Positions 43,502 through 52,041 are shown, numbered from the stretch's first letter. The stretch: DNA of 64,000 bases from an uncultured Treponema sp. (GCA_947166355.1 CAMVDX010000001.1:186001-250000), one strand, 5' to 3'. The notes: generated from the sequence alone by a model not told the origin. Made by a program: numbers and translations.

Positions 43502-44500
43502 AGTCCAGGTATTTTTCTTTATTGAATCGGCTATTCCAAACTCTCCGTTTTTACACACCATCTTAAAGGGACCGTATTGGAAAAGTTCGATTTTTCCGGT
43601 GTCGAGATTGTAGCGGTAGTTCAGGTCTACGCGGTAGTCTTTGAACCAGAAGCCGAAGGAAAGAATAGGGAAGCCGTCATCGTCGTAGTTGATGGAGGCT
43701 GGCGGGCAGTAGGAGAAGGCGTTTTCGTGAGTGGCGATTACTTCGGGGAGCTCACGATCTTTTGCAAGCGCTATGATTTTTGCATCAGCTATATCATAAA
43801 AATGAATCAGTTCAAAATCTTTTTCGGTCAGTTCTTCAGGTAACTTATAGCGCATTTTTTCTGATGAGCCGAGTGCATTCTTTATCGCAAGTATATACCA
43901 GGTGCCGTGATAGCTTGAAAGCAGAATAGGGTAGTAAACTTCTTCGTGAGGCGGTACATCTTCCCAAGTATCGTTATAGGTAAACCGGACAGGAAGATTT
44001 TTCTGTAATGCTTCATAAAGAATGGTTTCCAGCGCTTTTAAGTCACTTCGGGAAGATGCCTTTGTGCAGTCTGTTGAGAAAACAATTTTATCATGCAATT
44101 CAAGTCCTTCAGTTTTATTGTAACGTTGTGCTCTTGCGATGAGGTTGTTGAGACCCTTCAGAGTGTTTTCGTAAAAGCCTGGAAGTGGAATTGACTGGAG
44201 TAACTGTCTTGCAGCAATAAGGGCATTTGCTTCTTCCTGGGAAATGGTTATATCCATAAAAGAATAGTTTGGATCAGAATAATCATATTCATAGCGGTCT
44301 CCGTTTCTGTATGAACGGATAGGAGCGCCAAAGTTTTCTTTCATCATCTTTAAATACCGTCTGGTAGAACGGTCATCCAGTCCGATTTTTGCAGAGATTT
44401 CTTTGAGTGTTGGTTTACTCAATCTGTGAAGCATCTGGTCTATATCAATTATATGCTGCAGCTGATTTAAATATTTGTTTTCATCATTCTGTTTTTTCAT
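43496..44500 (-). CDS. WYL-domain transcriptional regulator
   Basis: Protein of 334 residues. N-terminal winged helix-turn-helix (KPTLKEISAKIGLDDRSTRR then YLKMMKENFGAPI), then a WYL domain near 165-240 (LPVRFTYND, EEVYYPILLSSYHGTWYILAI) and a C-terminal WCX-like extension. WYL regulators such as BrxR and CapW control anti-phage systems and respond to a ligand bound in the WYL fold. It is tail-to-tail with the GTPase operon and downstream of the ATPase on the same strand. A GACA-N5-TGTC site 43 bp upstream suggests autoregulation. Confidence 0.88.
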   Translation of the reverse strand: MKKQNDENKYLNQLQHIIDIDQMLHRLSKPTLKEISAKIGLDDRSTRRYLKMMKENFGAPIRSYRNGDRYEYDYSDPNYSFMDITISQEEANALIAARQLLQSIPLPGFYENTLKGLNNLIARAQRYNKTEGLELHDKIVFSTDCTKASSRSDLKALETILYEALQKNLPVRFTYNDTWEDVPPHEEVYYPILLSSYHGTWYILAIKNALGSSEKMRYKLPEELTEKDFELIHFYDIADAKIIALAKDRELPEVIATHENAFSYCPPASINYDDDGFPILSFGFWFKDYRVDLNYRYNLDTGKIELFQYGPFKMVCKNGEFGIADSIKKNTWTL

Positions 44501-44542
44501 GCGTAATTACCCCATTGATTTCATAATAAATATAAACTATAT

Positions 44543-44560
44543 GGTGTGACAAGGTGTGTC
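44543..44560 (-). promoter_or_regulatory. Shared operator GACA-N5-TGTCACACC, site 2
   Basis: Minus strand GACACACCTTGTCACACC, 43 bp before the WYL regulator start and just after the ATPase stop. TTGTCA can act as -35, with TTATTA 17 bp on as -10. Confidence 0.7.
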
Positions 44561-44571
44561 CGAGTAGAGTC

Positions 44572-45474
44572 TTAAAACTCATTTTCATGAGACTTAAAGA
44601 AATGCCAGTATTGCTGCACATTCTCGAGTTGAGTCCATTTTTTTGTACAAACAGGATTTTCATCAAAATCGTACACTTCTGAGTATTTCATTGCAAGAAG
44701 AAAGGGAGAATGTGTAGCAATAATAAACTGGCAGCCACAACCCTTTGCACTATCTTCAATGTATTCTGCAAGCTGAATTTGTTTTTCAGGAGAAAGAGAA
44801 TTTTCTGGTTCATCTAAAAGAAAAAGGGCATTATCTCCTATCTTTTGTATAAAGTACATTATCGCGCTTTCTCCATTTGATTGTTCGCGGACATTTTTTG
44901 TCAGATTCTTTTTTATAAACTGAGATTTAGATTTACATTGCCCTAATGTTTTTTGGGCCCTTTCATACATTTCAAGGTTGTACTGATTATTATAGTAACG
45001 GTTATTACCTACTCCGCCTCCATCGTATAAAGCAAAAAGCTCAGAACGTCGCAAATCTATCTGCTGATTCACAGAACGCAAATTGAGCATATAATTAAAG
45101 ACATCATCACTTGTTATCATCTTGCTGTTTTGTGGAATACCTATAGGCGCCTCATAAGAACATAAATCAATATAGGCATCCAAAAAAGGAGTTTTGTTAT
45201 AGATGGCATCTCGTGAGAGCTTTATTTTTTCTGCCATTACATTTAGTGCGGTTGTTTTGCCGCTGCCGTTTGTGCCATACAGAAGTGTTATTGGCTCCGA
45301 AAAATATAGGTCACTTAATCCTTTTTCTGGAAAGATTTTAAACGGATAATAGGAATTAAAGCATGTCATATATACATATTTCTGATCCTTCATATATGGA
45401 TTATTAGGATTTGGATATATAAAATCTGCTTCGGTATCATTAGTCGGAAAATGAAATGATGTTAGATAAGTCAT
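44572..45474 (-). CDS. ABC-type AAA ATPase (COG3910-like)
   Basis: Soluble ATPase of 300 residues. Walker A GTNGSGKTT at 67-75, signature-like SNGESAIMYF near 199, Walker B LFLLDEPENSL near 217-227, H-loop IATHSPFLL near 252-260. No membrane domain, so it is of the SMC/OLD-like predicted-ATPase kind rather than a transporter subunit. Such ATPases occur as sensors or effector partners in several phage-defence systems (retron, Gabija, PARIS types), but no nuclease or other effector domain is fused here. TGGAGGC precedes the ATG. A copy of the shared operator lies 36 bp upstream. Confidence 0.82.
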   Translation of the reverse strand: MTYLTSFHFPTNDTEADFIYPNPNNPYMKDQKYVYMTCFNSYYPFKIFPEKGLSDLYFSEPITLLYGTNGSGKTTALNVMAEKIKLSRDAIYNKTPFLDAYIDLCSYEAPIGIPQNSKMITSDDVFNYMLNLRSVNQQIDLRRSELFALYDGGGVGNNRYYNNQYNLEMYERAQKTLGQCKSKSQFIKKNLTKNVREQSNGESAIMYFIQKIGDNALFLLDEPENSLSPEKQIQLAEYIEDSAKGCGCQFIIATHSPFLLAMKYSEVYDFDENPVCTKKWTQLENVQQYWHFFKSHENEF

Positions 45475-45509
45475 ATTTATGCCTCCAATACTTTAACTTT
45501 AGTACAAGA

Positions 45510-45527
45510 GGTATGACAAATGGTGTC
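45510..45527 (-). promoter_or_regulatory. Shared operator GACA-N5-TGTCATACC, site 3
   Basis: Minus strand GACACCATTTGTCATACC, 36 bp before the ATPase start. The flanking bases continue to match site 1 (TGTCATACCTC-TGT-x-x-TAAA in both), so a whole promoter segment is shared. Confidence 0.75.
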
Positions 45528-45543
45528 GTATAATATGATTTTT

Positions 45544-46170
45544 TTACTTTGCGAATCTCTCTGCCGGAGTTACAAACCACACTGCTTCCATGGGGGTGTC
45601 GCCGTTGTTTTCAAGCTGATGAGGAGAACCAGAAGAGAAGGAAACGCTGTCGCCTTCTTCGAGGAAGTATTCGGTGCCGGCATAGGTGAACTTGGCACGG
45701 CCTTTAAGAATAAGACCGATTTCGCGGCCTATGTGACCAAAGGAACCGTGCTGAGTGTGAGCACCGGCTGGAATCTTAATGATGTAACATTCTGTTGTGC
45801 TGTCGGCAGTTGAAGAATCTGGGCGGGCAAGCTCTTCGTAAAGAACTTCATGCTCTGTTACTGAAGCTCTTGCCTGTGAGCGGATAATGTGAACAGGGCG
45901 TTCTTTGCGGTATTCTTCAAAAAGATATTCGAGATTTATGTCCAGTACATCTGCAAGAGAAAGCAGTGTATCGATTGCAGGTGAAACGTGATTTCGTTCA
46001 ATTTGTGAAACAAGACTTTCGCTTACTCCGGCGCGCTGCGCAACAACCTTGAGGGTATAGCCGCGGTGTTCGCGTGCCTGACGAAGCTTTTCTCCAAAGT
46101 GATATGGAATTTTTTTAGATTTCGGTTCGTTCTGGTCGTCATTAGAATCAGGATTTCGCGAAGGTGTCAT
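45544..46170 (-). CDS. XRE-family regulator with cupin domain
   Basis: Protein of 208 residues. HTH_XRE at residues 26-82 (LRQAREHRGYTLKVVAQRAG, VSESLVSQIERNHVSPAIDT). The C-terminal cupin_2 domain (near 130-200: GAHTQHGSFGHIGREIGLIL, SFSSGSPHQLENNGD) likely binds a small ligand or metal. This is the PuuR/HipB-like architecture that regulates amine, sugar or stress genes. The start overlaps the end of the upstream gene by 23 bp, so both are one transcript. The palindrome at 47307 before the operon is a plausible operator. Confidence 0.88.
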   Translation of the reverse strand: MTPSRNPDSNDDQNEPKSKKIPYHFGEKLRQAREHRGYTLKVVAQRAGVSESLVSQIERNHVSPAIDTLLSLADVLDINLEYLFEEYRKERPVHIIRSQARASVTEHEVLYEELARPDSSTADSTTECYIIKIPAGAHTQHGSFGHIGREIGLILKGRAKFTYAGTEYFLEEGDSVSFSSGSPHQLENNGDTPMEAVWFVTPAERFAK

Positions 46171-47227
46171 TATTTTGTTTCTCCTTATTTTCTGCGGTTA
46201 TAAACTGGATGAAGTAGTCTTCCAGAGTTTTATGCGGACCTTCCAGGTGCAGACGCGCGCGTGAACGGGCATTATCACGGCGGATAGTATACATAGAATA
46301 GAAGTCGCGGTAGTCTAATCCGGCATCGGCTTTAACATGTTCTCCAAGGAATTTTGAAACCTCATCACGTCCAATGGCAGGAATACCTTTTGTTTTAAGA
46401 ATCTGCCGTAAAGTGTGAATCTGCTCAGTAGAAATTCCAAAAAGGAACTCTTCCATAGCCTGAGAAACGCCATCATCTCCCATTTTCTGTTTGATAAAGC
46501 TGATCCACTGGTCATCCATCTGCATAGAAATCAACAGAAGCTCGCTTGTTCCCATCATCGTTCCAAAGGCAGGTGCAAGCTTACGGCGGGCAGTCCATAC
46601 CGACTGAAGAATTGGGGCTACATTTTCACTGGTTTCATCATTCCAGTGCTCCCAAAGCAGCAGCAGAGAAAGCGCCCATTCACGGCGGAACTCCATAGGC
46701 TGGCTGTCGTCAGAAATCAGGTTCAGGTAAACATCCTCTACAAGAAGCGAGAACATGGAAAGAATTGTTTCTGTATCAAAGGCCTTTGAAAGCTGCTCGA
46801 AGTCTTTTCCAAGGTGGCCGGCATATTTTGCAAAATTAGAAAGTGTATGAGCCTTTGCAATCAAAAGACTTTTTCCAAGCACTGCCTTAGAAGGAAGCCG
46901 AAGTGTACGGTCCCCTGCTTCCTGGTGCTTAATCAATGATTCTATGAGTGTGGTACGTGTTCTGGTGCCGCCTGCGAGTTCGGAACGTTCCAGAAGTGAT
47001 GGAAATTTTGAAACTGAGGCATCTATGGAGTTTAAGTCCATTATGCGGTTTAGAAAAATCTCATAATGCTCTTTATCATGAGTACGGGTATAATCCATCA
47101 GCTGATTAATGAGCTTAGTCTGCCGTTCAGTAAACGCACCGTTTGCATCGCTGGTGTCATTTACATCTTCAGATGACTGATCGAGAAAGGAGTGAATGTC
47201 TATCTGTTCAAATTCTTGAGTGCTCAT
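46148..47227 (-). CDS. Conserved-looking helical protein of unknown function
   Basis: Protein of 359 residues, no signal peptide and no transmembrane segment, predominantly helical. No motif is recognised. It has a stretch with aromatic-rich helices (WALSLLLLWEHWNDET near 185-200) and a basic C-terminal part (YTIRRDNARSRARLHLEG) that could bind nucleic acid or a partner. It is coupled by overlap to the XRE-cupin regulator, so the two probably act together. A GGTTTAA-N5-TTAAACC site lies about 80 bp upstream. Confidence 0.6.
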   Translation of the reverse strand: MSTQEFEQIDIHSFLDQSSEDVNDTSDANGAFTERQTKLINQLMDYTRTHDKEHYEIFLNRIMDLNSIDASVSKFPSLLERSELAGGTRTRTTLIESLIKHQEAGDRTLRLPSKAVLGKSLLIAKAHTLSNFAKYAGHLGKDFEQLSKAFDTETILSMFSLLVEDVYLNLISDDSQPMEFRREWALSLLLLWEHWNDETSENVAPILQSVWTARRKLAPAFGTMMGTSELLLISMQMDDQWISFIKQKMGDDGVSQAMEEFLFGISTEQIHTLRQILKTKGIPAIGRDEVSKFLGEHVKADAGLDYRDFYSMYTIRRDNARSRARLHLEGPHKTLEDYFIQFITAENKEKQNNDTFAKS

Positions 47228-47306
47228 TTTGCTTTTGCCCGGCGATTTTTCTGTAGCAGTAACCCCAGAGTCGCCTATGATTCAAACTTTTTAAAAATAC
47301 TAAAAC

Positions 47307-47325
47307 GGTTTAAGTATATTAAACC
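47307..47325. promoter_or_regulatory. Inverted repeat GGTTTAA-N5-TTAAACC
   Basis: Perfect 7-bp arms, 5-bp spacer, in the divergent region between the helical protein/XRE operon and the VWA gene. It may be the XRE-cupin operator. The rest of the 177-bp gap is AT-rich promoter sequence. Confidence 0.55.
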
Positions 47326-47404
47326 CAGTTCTTCTATTATAAATCATATTTTTGATTTGTCTAGCCGATAATTTAAAATAAACTGTCGAAATTAGGGTGA
47401 ATTT

Positions 47405-48751
47405 ATGCAGAAAAAAATACTTTTATTGATAATCTTTTTAATTGTTTTGCAGACGGCTTTTGCCCAGAACTCGGGGAATACTGGGGAATCAGAAGGCTCT
47501 CAAAAAGAGCTGTTTACTGCAAAACAGCAGCAGTTGAGAATAACCGCTTCAAATGTAAGGCTTGTTCCTGATACCCAGAAGGGTGGTTATCATCTTTATG
47601 TAAAAAAATCTTCAAATGTAAATTCAATTCTTTTAACAGAAACTACAAAGGATCCTGCGGGAAAATCAGACAGTTATGCATATCGTGCCAAAGAATATAA
47701 TATTATAAATGGTGATGAAATCCGCTATCTTGATGGAAAAAAACTGGAATCTGAAGGGGCAAAATATAGCCTTGTAGATTCAACTCCTGAAAAAACGACA
47801 GTTTTTGGTGGTAATGCAGTCGATGCGTTTCATATCTACATTCCGGAAACTATTGTTTACGGTTATGAATGGTCGCGGCATGGTGAAGTTACAATAGGAA
47901 AGGGAACCTTTATAAATATCCGTTCGTTTGAAAAGCCTTATGCTGATTATACTGGGGACTATATGGACAGCCCTTTTATGTTTGATTTAAAAGTAAAAAA
48001 ACGTGTTGTAAAAAAGACAGAGCTGCCTGCTGCAGAGCCGTTACCAAAGCCTGCTCCTTTGCCAACAGTAGAAAAAGAACTTCCTCCTGAACCGGAACCT
48101 ATTGAAGAGCCTGAGGTTGAACCTTTTGAGGAACCGGAAACTGTGCTTACGGATGATTATAATCCTGTTGCCAGCGAAAAATTTAAGGAGATGTCTGACG
48201 ACATAATATATTCTAAGGGGCCGGAAAGTATTATTGAAGATATTCGCAGCCTGTTGGAAAATGTAAAAGATAAGGATAATCTGGATCTTGTATTTGCAAT
48301 TGATGCTACAGGCAGTATGAAAAACGACCTTGATAAGCTGAAAACTGACATGCAGCCGCTTTTAGTCGAACTCTTTGGCGAAAAGTCAAAGACTCGGGTT
48401 GGACTTTTATTCTATCGGGATTACGGGGATACTTTTAAATATATGGATTTGCCGGTAAAATTTTATCCGTTTACATCAAATTTTACAACTTTTTCAAAAA
48501 ATCTTAATTCTATCCGCATTTATGGAAAAGAAGGTGGAGATATTCCTGAAGCAGTCTATGAAGCTGTATTTGCTTCCTGTGAGTTTTATGCCTGGAGAAA
48601 TACTGCCCAGAAAAAAATCATTTTGATTGGTGATGCAGAGCCGCATCCGACTCCTCGTGGAACCGGCAAATATTCAAAGGACTATGTAATGCAGGTTGCT
48701 GACGGCAGAAAAATTCAGGTTCATTCAATTCTTCTGCCAAAGGATGACTAA
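47405..48751 (+). CDS. Exported von Willebrand factor A domain protein
   Basis: Protein of 448 residues with a signal peptide (QKKILLLIIFLIVLQTAFAQ). The middle part (50-200) is of unknown fold; a Pro/Glu linker (near 215-250) follows. The C-terminal VWA domain starts near 295 with MIDAS DATGSMKND, then VGLLFYRDYGDTFKYMDLP and KIILIGDAEPHPTPRG. It should bind a metal-dependent protein ligand at the cell envelope. Monocistronic; divergent from the XRE operon. Confidence 0.82.
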   Translation: MQKKILLLIIFLIVLQTAFAQNSGNTGESEGSQKELFTAKQQQLRITASNVRLVPDTQKGGYHLYVKKSSNVNSILLTETTKDPAGKSDSYAYRAKEYNIINGDEIRYLDGKKLESEGAKYSLVDSTPEKTTVFGGNAVDAFHIYIPETIVYGYEWSRHGEVTIGKGTFINIRSFEKPYADYTGDYMDSPFMFDLKVKKRVVKKTELPAAEPLPKPAPLPTVEKELPPEPEPIEEPEVEPFEEPETVLTDDYNPVASEKFKEMSDDIIYSKGPESIIEDIRSLLENVKDKDNLDLVFAIDATGSMKNDLDKLKTDMQPLLVELFGEKSKTRVGLLFYRDYGDTFKYMDLPVKFYPFTSNFTTFSKNLNSIRIYGKEGGDIPEAVYEAVFASCEFYAWRNTAQKKIILIGDAEPHPTPRGTGKYSKDYVMQVADGRKIQVHSILLPKDD

Positions 48752-48763
48752 ATTCAGAGCCCC

Positions 48764-48812
48764 TTTAGGTTCCTTGAAAGAACGTCACAGAGGTGAGACT
48801 ATGCGAGCCGAC
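48764..48812. repeat. Short dispersed repeat TTTAGGTTC...GCCGACT, second copy
   Basis: Related to 25442-25490; here it lies between convergent genes, 13 bp after the VWA stop and just before the lipoprotein stop. Probably part of a terminator. Confidence 0.6.
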
Positions 48813-48815
48813 TTC

Positions 48816-49232
48816 CTATTGTCTTTCTGAATTCTTAGCCTCAAGTTCTTTGAGACGTTTTTCAGGAATCTGGCTTAAACCGATATTACAGAGTTTTTTA
48901 TATGCACCAGGAAGGGCTGTTCCATATGCATCATAAATGTCTAAGAGCTCATTAAAGGTTGAGTAAGCCTTGTCGTATTTTCTCTGACGCAGATAAGTAT
49001 GACCGAGTTCATATTTGGCTTCTGCGAAAATAGATGGGTCAGTGCCAAATCGGTCAAGAACAGTAGTATAACAGAATTCGGCTGAAATATAATCTGAAAC
49101 ACTGACACAGTTCTGTCCCATCTGAATTATCTGGGCAGCAGTTTTATCTTCTGGAATATACTTAATTGTTTTGCACGAAAAAAAGAGTGCAGAAATTGAA
49201 AGAATGGCGAAAATAGAAATTAATTTTTTCAT
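48816..49232 (-). CDS. TPR-like lipoprotein
   Basis: Protein of 138 residues. The lipoprotein signal ends in a lipobox FFSC (Cys20). The mature part has at least two TPR-like helical pairs (ISAEFCYTTVLDRFG, EAKYELGHTYLRQRKYDKAYSTF), which usually mediate protein contacts in the envelope. Divergent from the next lipoprotein, with which it shares an 80-bp gap. Confidence 0.72.
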   Translation of the reverse strand: MKKLISIFAILSISALFFSCKTIKYIPEDKTAAQIIQMGQNCVSVSDYISAEFCYTTVLDRFGTDPSIFAEAKYELGHTYLRQRKYDKAYSTFNELLDIYDAYGTALPGAYKKLCNIGLSQIPEKRLKELEAKNSERQ

Positions 49233-49313
49233 AGTTCTTGAAGTTTACCTTAAAAGCAGTTTGTGATTCAATACCAATTAACATTGGCGTTTTTATCTGA
49301 TAAAATAGAAGCA

Positions 49314-49727
49314 ATGAAAACATTTATAAAAATGCTTTTACCGCTGCTGATTATCAGCATGTTTGCCTCTTGTAATTCAACAAAGGTCGAAGATACATCT
49401 GGCAATGTATATAGAGAAAAAAAACAAAAAACGGAAAAGTTACTTTTTAATGACTGGAAATATAAAGGTTTTGGACAGGAGCTTTCTGTCTGGTTTGAAC
49501 CTGCATTTAAAAACGATATTTCAGGTATTAACAAAATAATTCCGCAACTTTTTGATTCTGAAATTGTTATAATTCGTGGAGAGGGTATAAACAGTGATCA
49601 GGCAGTAAGGAATATGGAACAGACTGGAAGTGAACTTTCGTCTGACTATCTGCTTTATGATTCTGGATGGGCTAGAATAGATTCAGGGGAATACATTGCC
49701 CTTGCTCTTTACTATAAAAAATCATAG
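49314..49727 (+). CDS. Small lipoprotein, unknown
   Basis: Protein of 137 residues. The lipobox FASC sits after a hydrophobic signal (FIKMLLPLLIISMFASC). The mature domain (LLFNDWKYKGFGQELSVWFE ... YDSGWARIDSGEYIALALYY) is compact and mixed alpha/beta; family not recognised. The start is ATG 49314; an upstream in-frame ATG (49263) would add a non-signal leader. galE begins 8 bp later, so it is cotranscribed. Confidence 0.68.
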   Translation: MKTFIKMLLPLLIISMFASCNSTKVEDTSGNVYREKKQKTEKLLFNDWKYKGFGQELSVWFEPAFKNDISGINKIIPQLFDSEIVIIRGEGINSDQAVRNMEQTGSELSSDYLLYDSGWARIDSGEYIALALYYKKS

Positions 49728-49735
49728 GAGTTTAT

Positions 49736-50698
49736 ATGAAAGTTTTAGTAATTGGTGGAGCCGGATATATCGGAAGCCATGTTGTAAAAGAGATGATGAA
49801 GGCCGGACATGAGGTTACGGTTTTTGATAATCTTTCAAGCGGACTTCGCTGCAATCTTTTTCCAAAGAATGGCTTTATTTATGGAAACATTTTGATTCCA
49901 TCAGATATTGAAGCTGCTTTTGCACAGGGCTTTGATGCTTTTGTTCATCTTGCGGCATTTAAGGCAGCCGGCGAATCAATGATTGTTCCTGAAAAATACA
50001 GCGTAAACAATATTACTGGTACAATTAATATTATGAATGCGGCTGTAAAATATGGCTGCAAGAAAATGATTTTCTCTTCATCTGCAGCTGTATTCGGTTC
50101 TCCTGAATATCTCCCGATTGATGAAGATCATCCAAAACATCCTGAAAACTATTATGGTTTTACAAAGCTCGAAATTGAACGCTTTATGGAATGGTATGAT
50201 CAACTTAAGGGAATGCGTTTTGCAGCACTCCGCTATTTTAATGCGGCAGGTTATGATCCTGATGGAGAAATCCGCGGACTGGAACAGAATCCTCAGAACC
50301 TTTTGCCACGTGTAATGGAAGTTGCTGCCGGAATGAAGGAGGGTATGAAGGTTTTTGGAACTGATTACGATACCCGTGATGGAACCTGTATCCGCGACTA
50401 TGTTCATGTAACTGATTTGGCTCGAGCTCATGTTATGGCTTTGGATTATATCACAAAGAATGATAAGAGCCTTACTGTAAACCTTGGAACAGAAAAGGGA
50501 ACAACTGTAAAAGAAATTATTGAAGCTTCACGCAGAATTACAGGAAAGGCAATTCCTGCAGAAGATGTAGAGCGCCGTCCTGGTGACCCTGCCTGCCTCT
50601 ATGCAACATCTAAGCGTGCAAAAGAACTTCTCGGCTGGGAGCCAAAATATTCTGATGTTGATACCCTCGTAAAAACTACCTGGGAAGTATACAAATAA
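49736..50698 (+). CDS. galE: UDP-glucose 4-epimerase
   Basis: Interconverts UDP-glucose and UDP-galactose for polysaccharide and galactose metabolism. 320 residues, usual for GalE. NAD-binding GGAGYIGSHVV (residues 7-17); catalytic triad Ser in FSSSAAVFG and Tyr/Lys in YYGFTKLEIE (YxxxK); also ALRYFNAAG, and the C-terminal RRPGDPACLYAT. GGAG precedes the start. A double-hairpin repeat begins immediately after the stop. Confidence 0.95.
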   Translation: MKVLVIGGAGYIGSHVVKEMMKAGHEVTVFDNLSSGLRCNLFPKNGFIYGNILIPSDIEAAFAQGFDAFVHLAAFKAAGESMIVPEKYSVNNITGTINIMNAAVKYGCKKMIFSSSAAVFGSPEYLPIDEDHPKHPENYYGFTKLEIERFMEWYDQLKGMRFAALRYFNAAGYDPDGEIRGLEQNPQNLLPRVMEVAAGMKEGMKVFGTDYDTRDGTCIRDYVHVTDLARAHVMALDYITKNDKSLTVNLGTEKGTTVKEIIEASRRITGKAIPAEDVERRPGDPACLYATSKRAKELLGWEPKYSDVDTLVKTTWEVYK

Positions 50699-50699
50699 T

Positions 50700-50784
50700 G
50701 TGGTTTCGATACGATAGGTGCTTTAGCACCGTACTACTCCAACCACCGGTGGTTGAGTGACACGAAGTGTCGTATCGAAACCAC
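50700..50784. repeat. 85-bp double-hairpin element (GTGGTTTCGATACG family)
   Basis: GTGGTTTCGATACG, hairpin AGGTGCTTTAGCACC, CCAACCACCGGTGGTTGAG, hairpin GACACGAAGTGTC, CGTATCGAAACCAC. Perfect 14-bp terminal inverted repeat. It sits between galE and the peptidase gene. Its GGTGCTTTAGCACC arm matches the variable hairpin of the element at 34533. Confidence 0.9.
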
Positions 50785-50802
50785 ATACTATAGGATTCTT
50801 AT

Positions 50803-52041
50803 ATGATATCTTCACACGATTTTCTGAAATCAAACGAGCGCGAAATTGTTGCTCTCGAAACATTACTTACATCTATTCCTGCAATTGCCCCGGAAGGCGG
50901 TGGCGACGGTGAAGAAAAAAAGTGTCGTGCCCTTGAAGACTGGCTGCGGAAAAACGGTTTTGAAGGTGGCAGTCTTGGCTGTACAATTGAGCGTTTTGAG
51001 GCTCCGGATAGCCGTGTAAGTGCCGGAGTTCGCCCAAGCCTTGTCGTTACAATTCCGGGTAGCGACGACAGTCAGCGAATCTGGGTTATGGCCCATATTG
51101 ATGTTGTGCCTGTCGGTGATCCTAAACTTTGGAATACAGACCCCTGGAAAGTAGTAGAAAAAGACGGCCGCATTTACGGGCGCGGTGTTGAAGATAATCA
51201 GCAGGGCCTTTGTTCTGCTGCCTTTGCCGCTCTTTATTATATTAAAAATGAGATTAAGCCTGCCCACACCGTAAAGCTGCTTTTTGTTGCTGATGAAGAA
51301 AACGGCAGCGAGTATGGAGCAATCTGGCTTATTCATAATACTTCGCTTTTCCGCAAAAACGACCTGGTTCTGATTCCCGATGGAGGTGACAGCGAAGGCC
51401 GCACAATCGAAATTGCTGAAAAAAATCTTTTGTGGCTGCGCGTTCATGTGATGGGTAAGCAGACTCACGGAAGTCGCCCAGACAGCGGTGCAAATGCATG
51501 CCTCGCCGCCAGCGCCCTTTCGCTCAAGCTCAATGCGCTTGAAAAGGTATTCAACCGCTGTGACCCGCTTTTTGAGCCGGATTATTCAACCTTCCAGCCT
51601 ACAAAGCGCGAAAAAAACGTAGACAGTATAAATATCATTCCTGGCGAAGATACTTTCTGTATGGATTGCCGTATTCTGCCTTGCTATAAACTGGCCGAGG
51701 TTCTTACCGAAGTAGACAAGTGCTGCCGCGAAATTGAAGCTCAGTATGGTGTAAAAGTGGAATATACAACTCCGCAGCGTTCCGAAAGTCCCGCAACTCC
51801 GGTAACAGCACCGGTTGCTCAAAAGCTTGCCGCTGCCATCAAAAAAGTTCATGGTATTGATGCAAAGTTTATCGGAATTGGTGGAGGTACGGTTGGAGCC
51901 GAGCTTCGCCGTGAAGGAATTGATGCCGTAGTCTGGAGTACTCTTGATGATCAGGCACATCAGCCAAACGAATATTGTGTAATTGAAAATCTTATAAAAG
52001 ATGCAGAAACTTTGATTGAGTTTTTTTGCAGTAAACTATAA
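50803..52041 (+). CDS. M20-family metallopeptidase/deacylase
   Basis: Protein of 412 residues, ArgE/DapE/dipeptidase superfamily. Metal site: VMAHIDVVPVGD (first His/Asp), GRGVEDNQQGLC (bridging Asp), ADEENGSEYGA (catalytic and metal Glu), DGGDSEG, and a C-terminal WSTLDDQAHQPNEYC His. The lid domain lies between. Substrate uncertain: dipeptide or N-acyl amino acid. No signal peptide. AGGATTC lies before the start, and the upstream repeat element leaves no room for a long leader. Confidence 0.87.
   Translation: MISSHDFLKSNEREIVALETLLTSIPAIAPEGGGDGEEKKCRALEDWLRKNGFEGGSLGCTIERFEAPDSRVSAGVRPSLVVTIPGSDDSQRIWVMAHIDVVPVGDPKLWNTDPWKVVEKDGRIYGRGVEDNQQGLCSAAFAALYYIKNEIKPAHTVKLLFVADEENGSEYGAIWLIHNTSLFRKNDLVLIPDGGDSEGRTIEIAEKNLLWLRVHVMGKQTHGSRPDSGANACLAASALSLKLNALEKVFNRCDPLFEPDYSTFQPTKREKNVDSINIIPGEDTFCMDCRILPCYKLAEVLTEVDKCCREIEAQYGVKVEYTTPQRSESPATPVTAPVAQKLAAAIKKVHGIDAKFIGIGGGTVGAELRREGIDAVVWSTLDDQAHQPNEYCVIENLIKDAETLIEFFCSKL

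Noticed and set aside
44572..45474. ATPase as a transporter subunit
   Set aside because: No permease or binding protein is adjacent, and the residues around the signature and Walker B fit the predicted-ATPase/SMC-like group rather than an importer or exporter ATPase.
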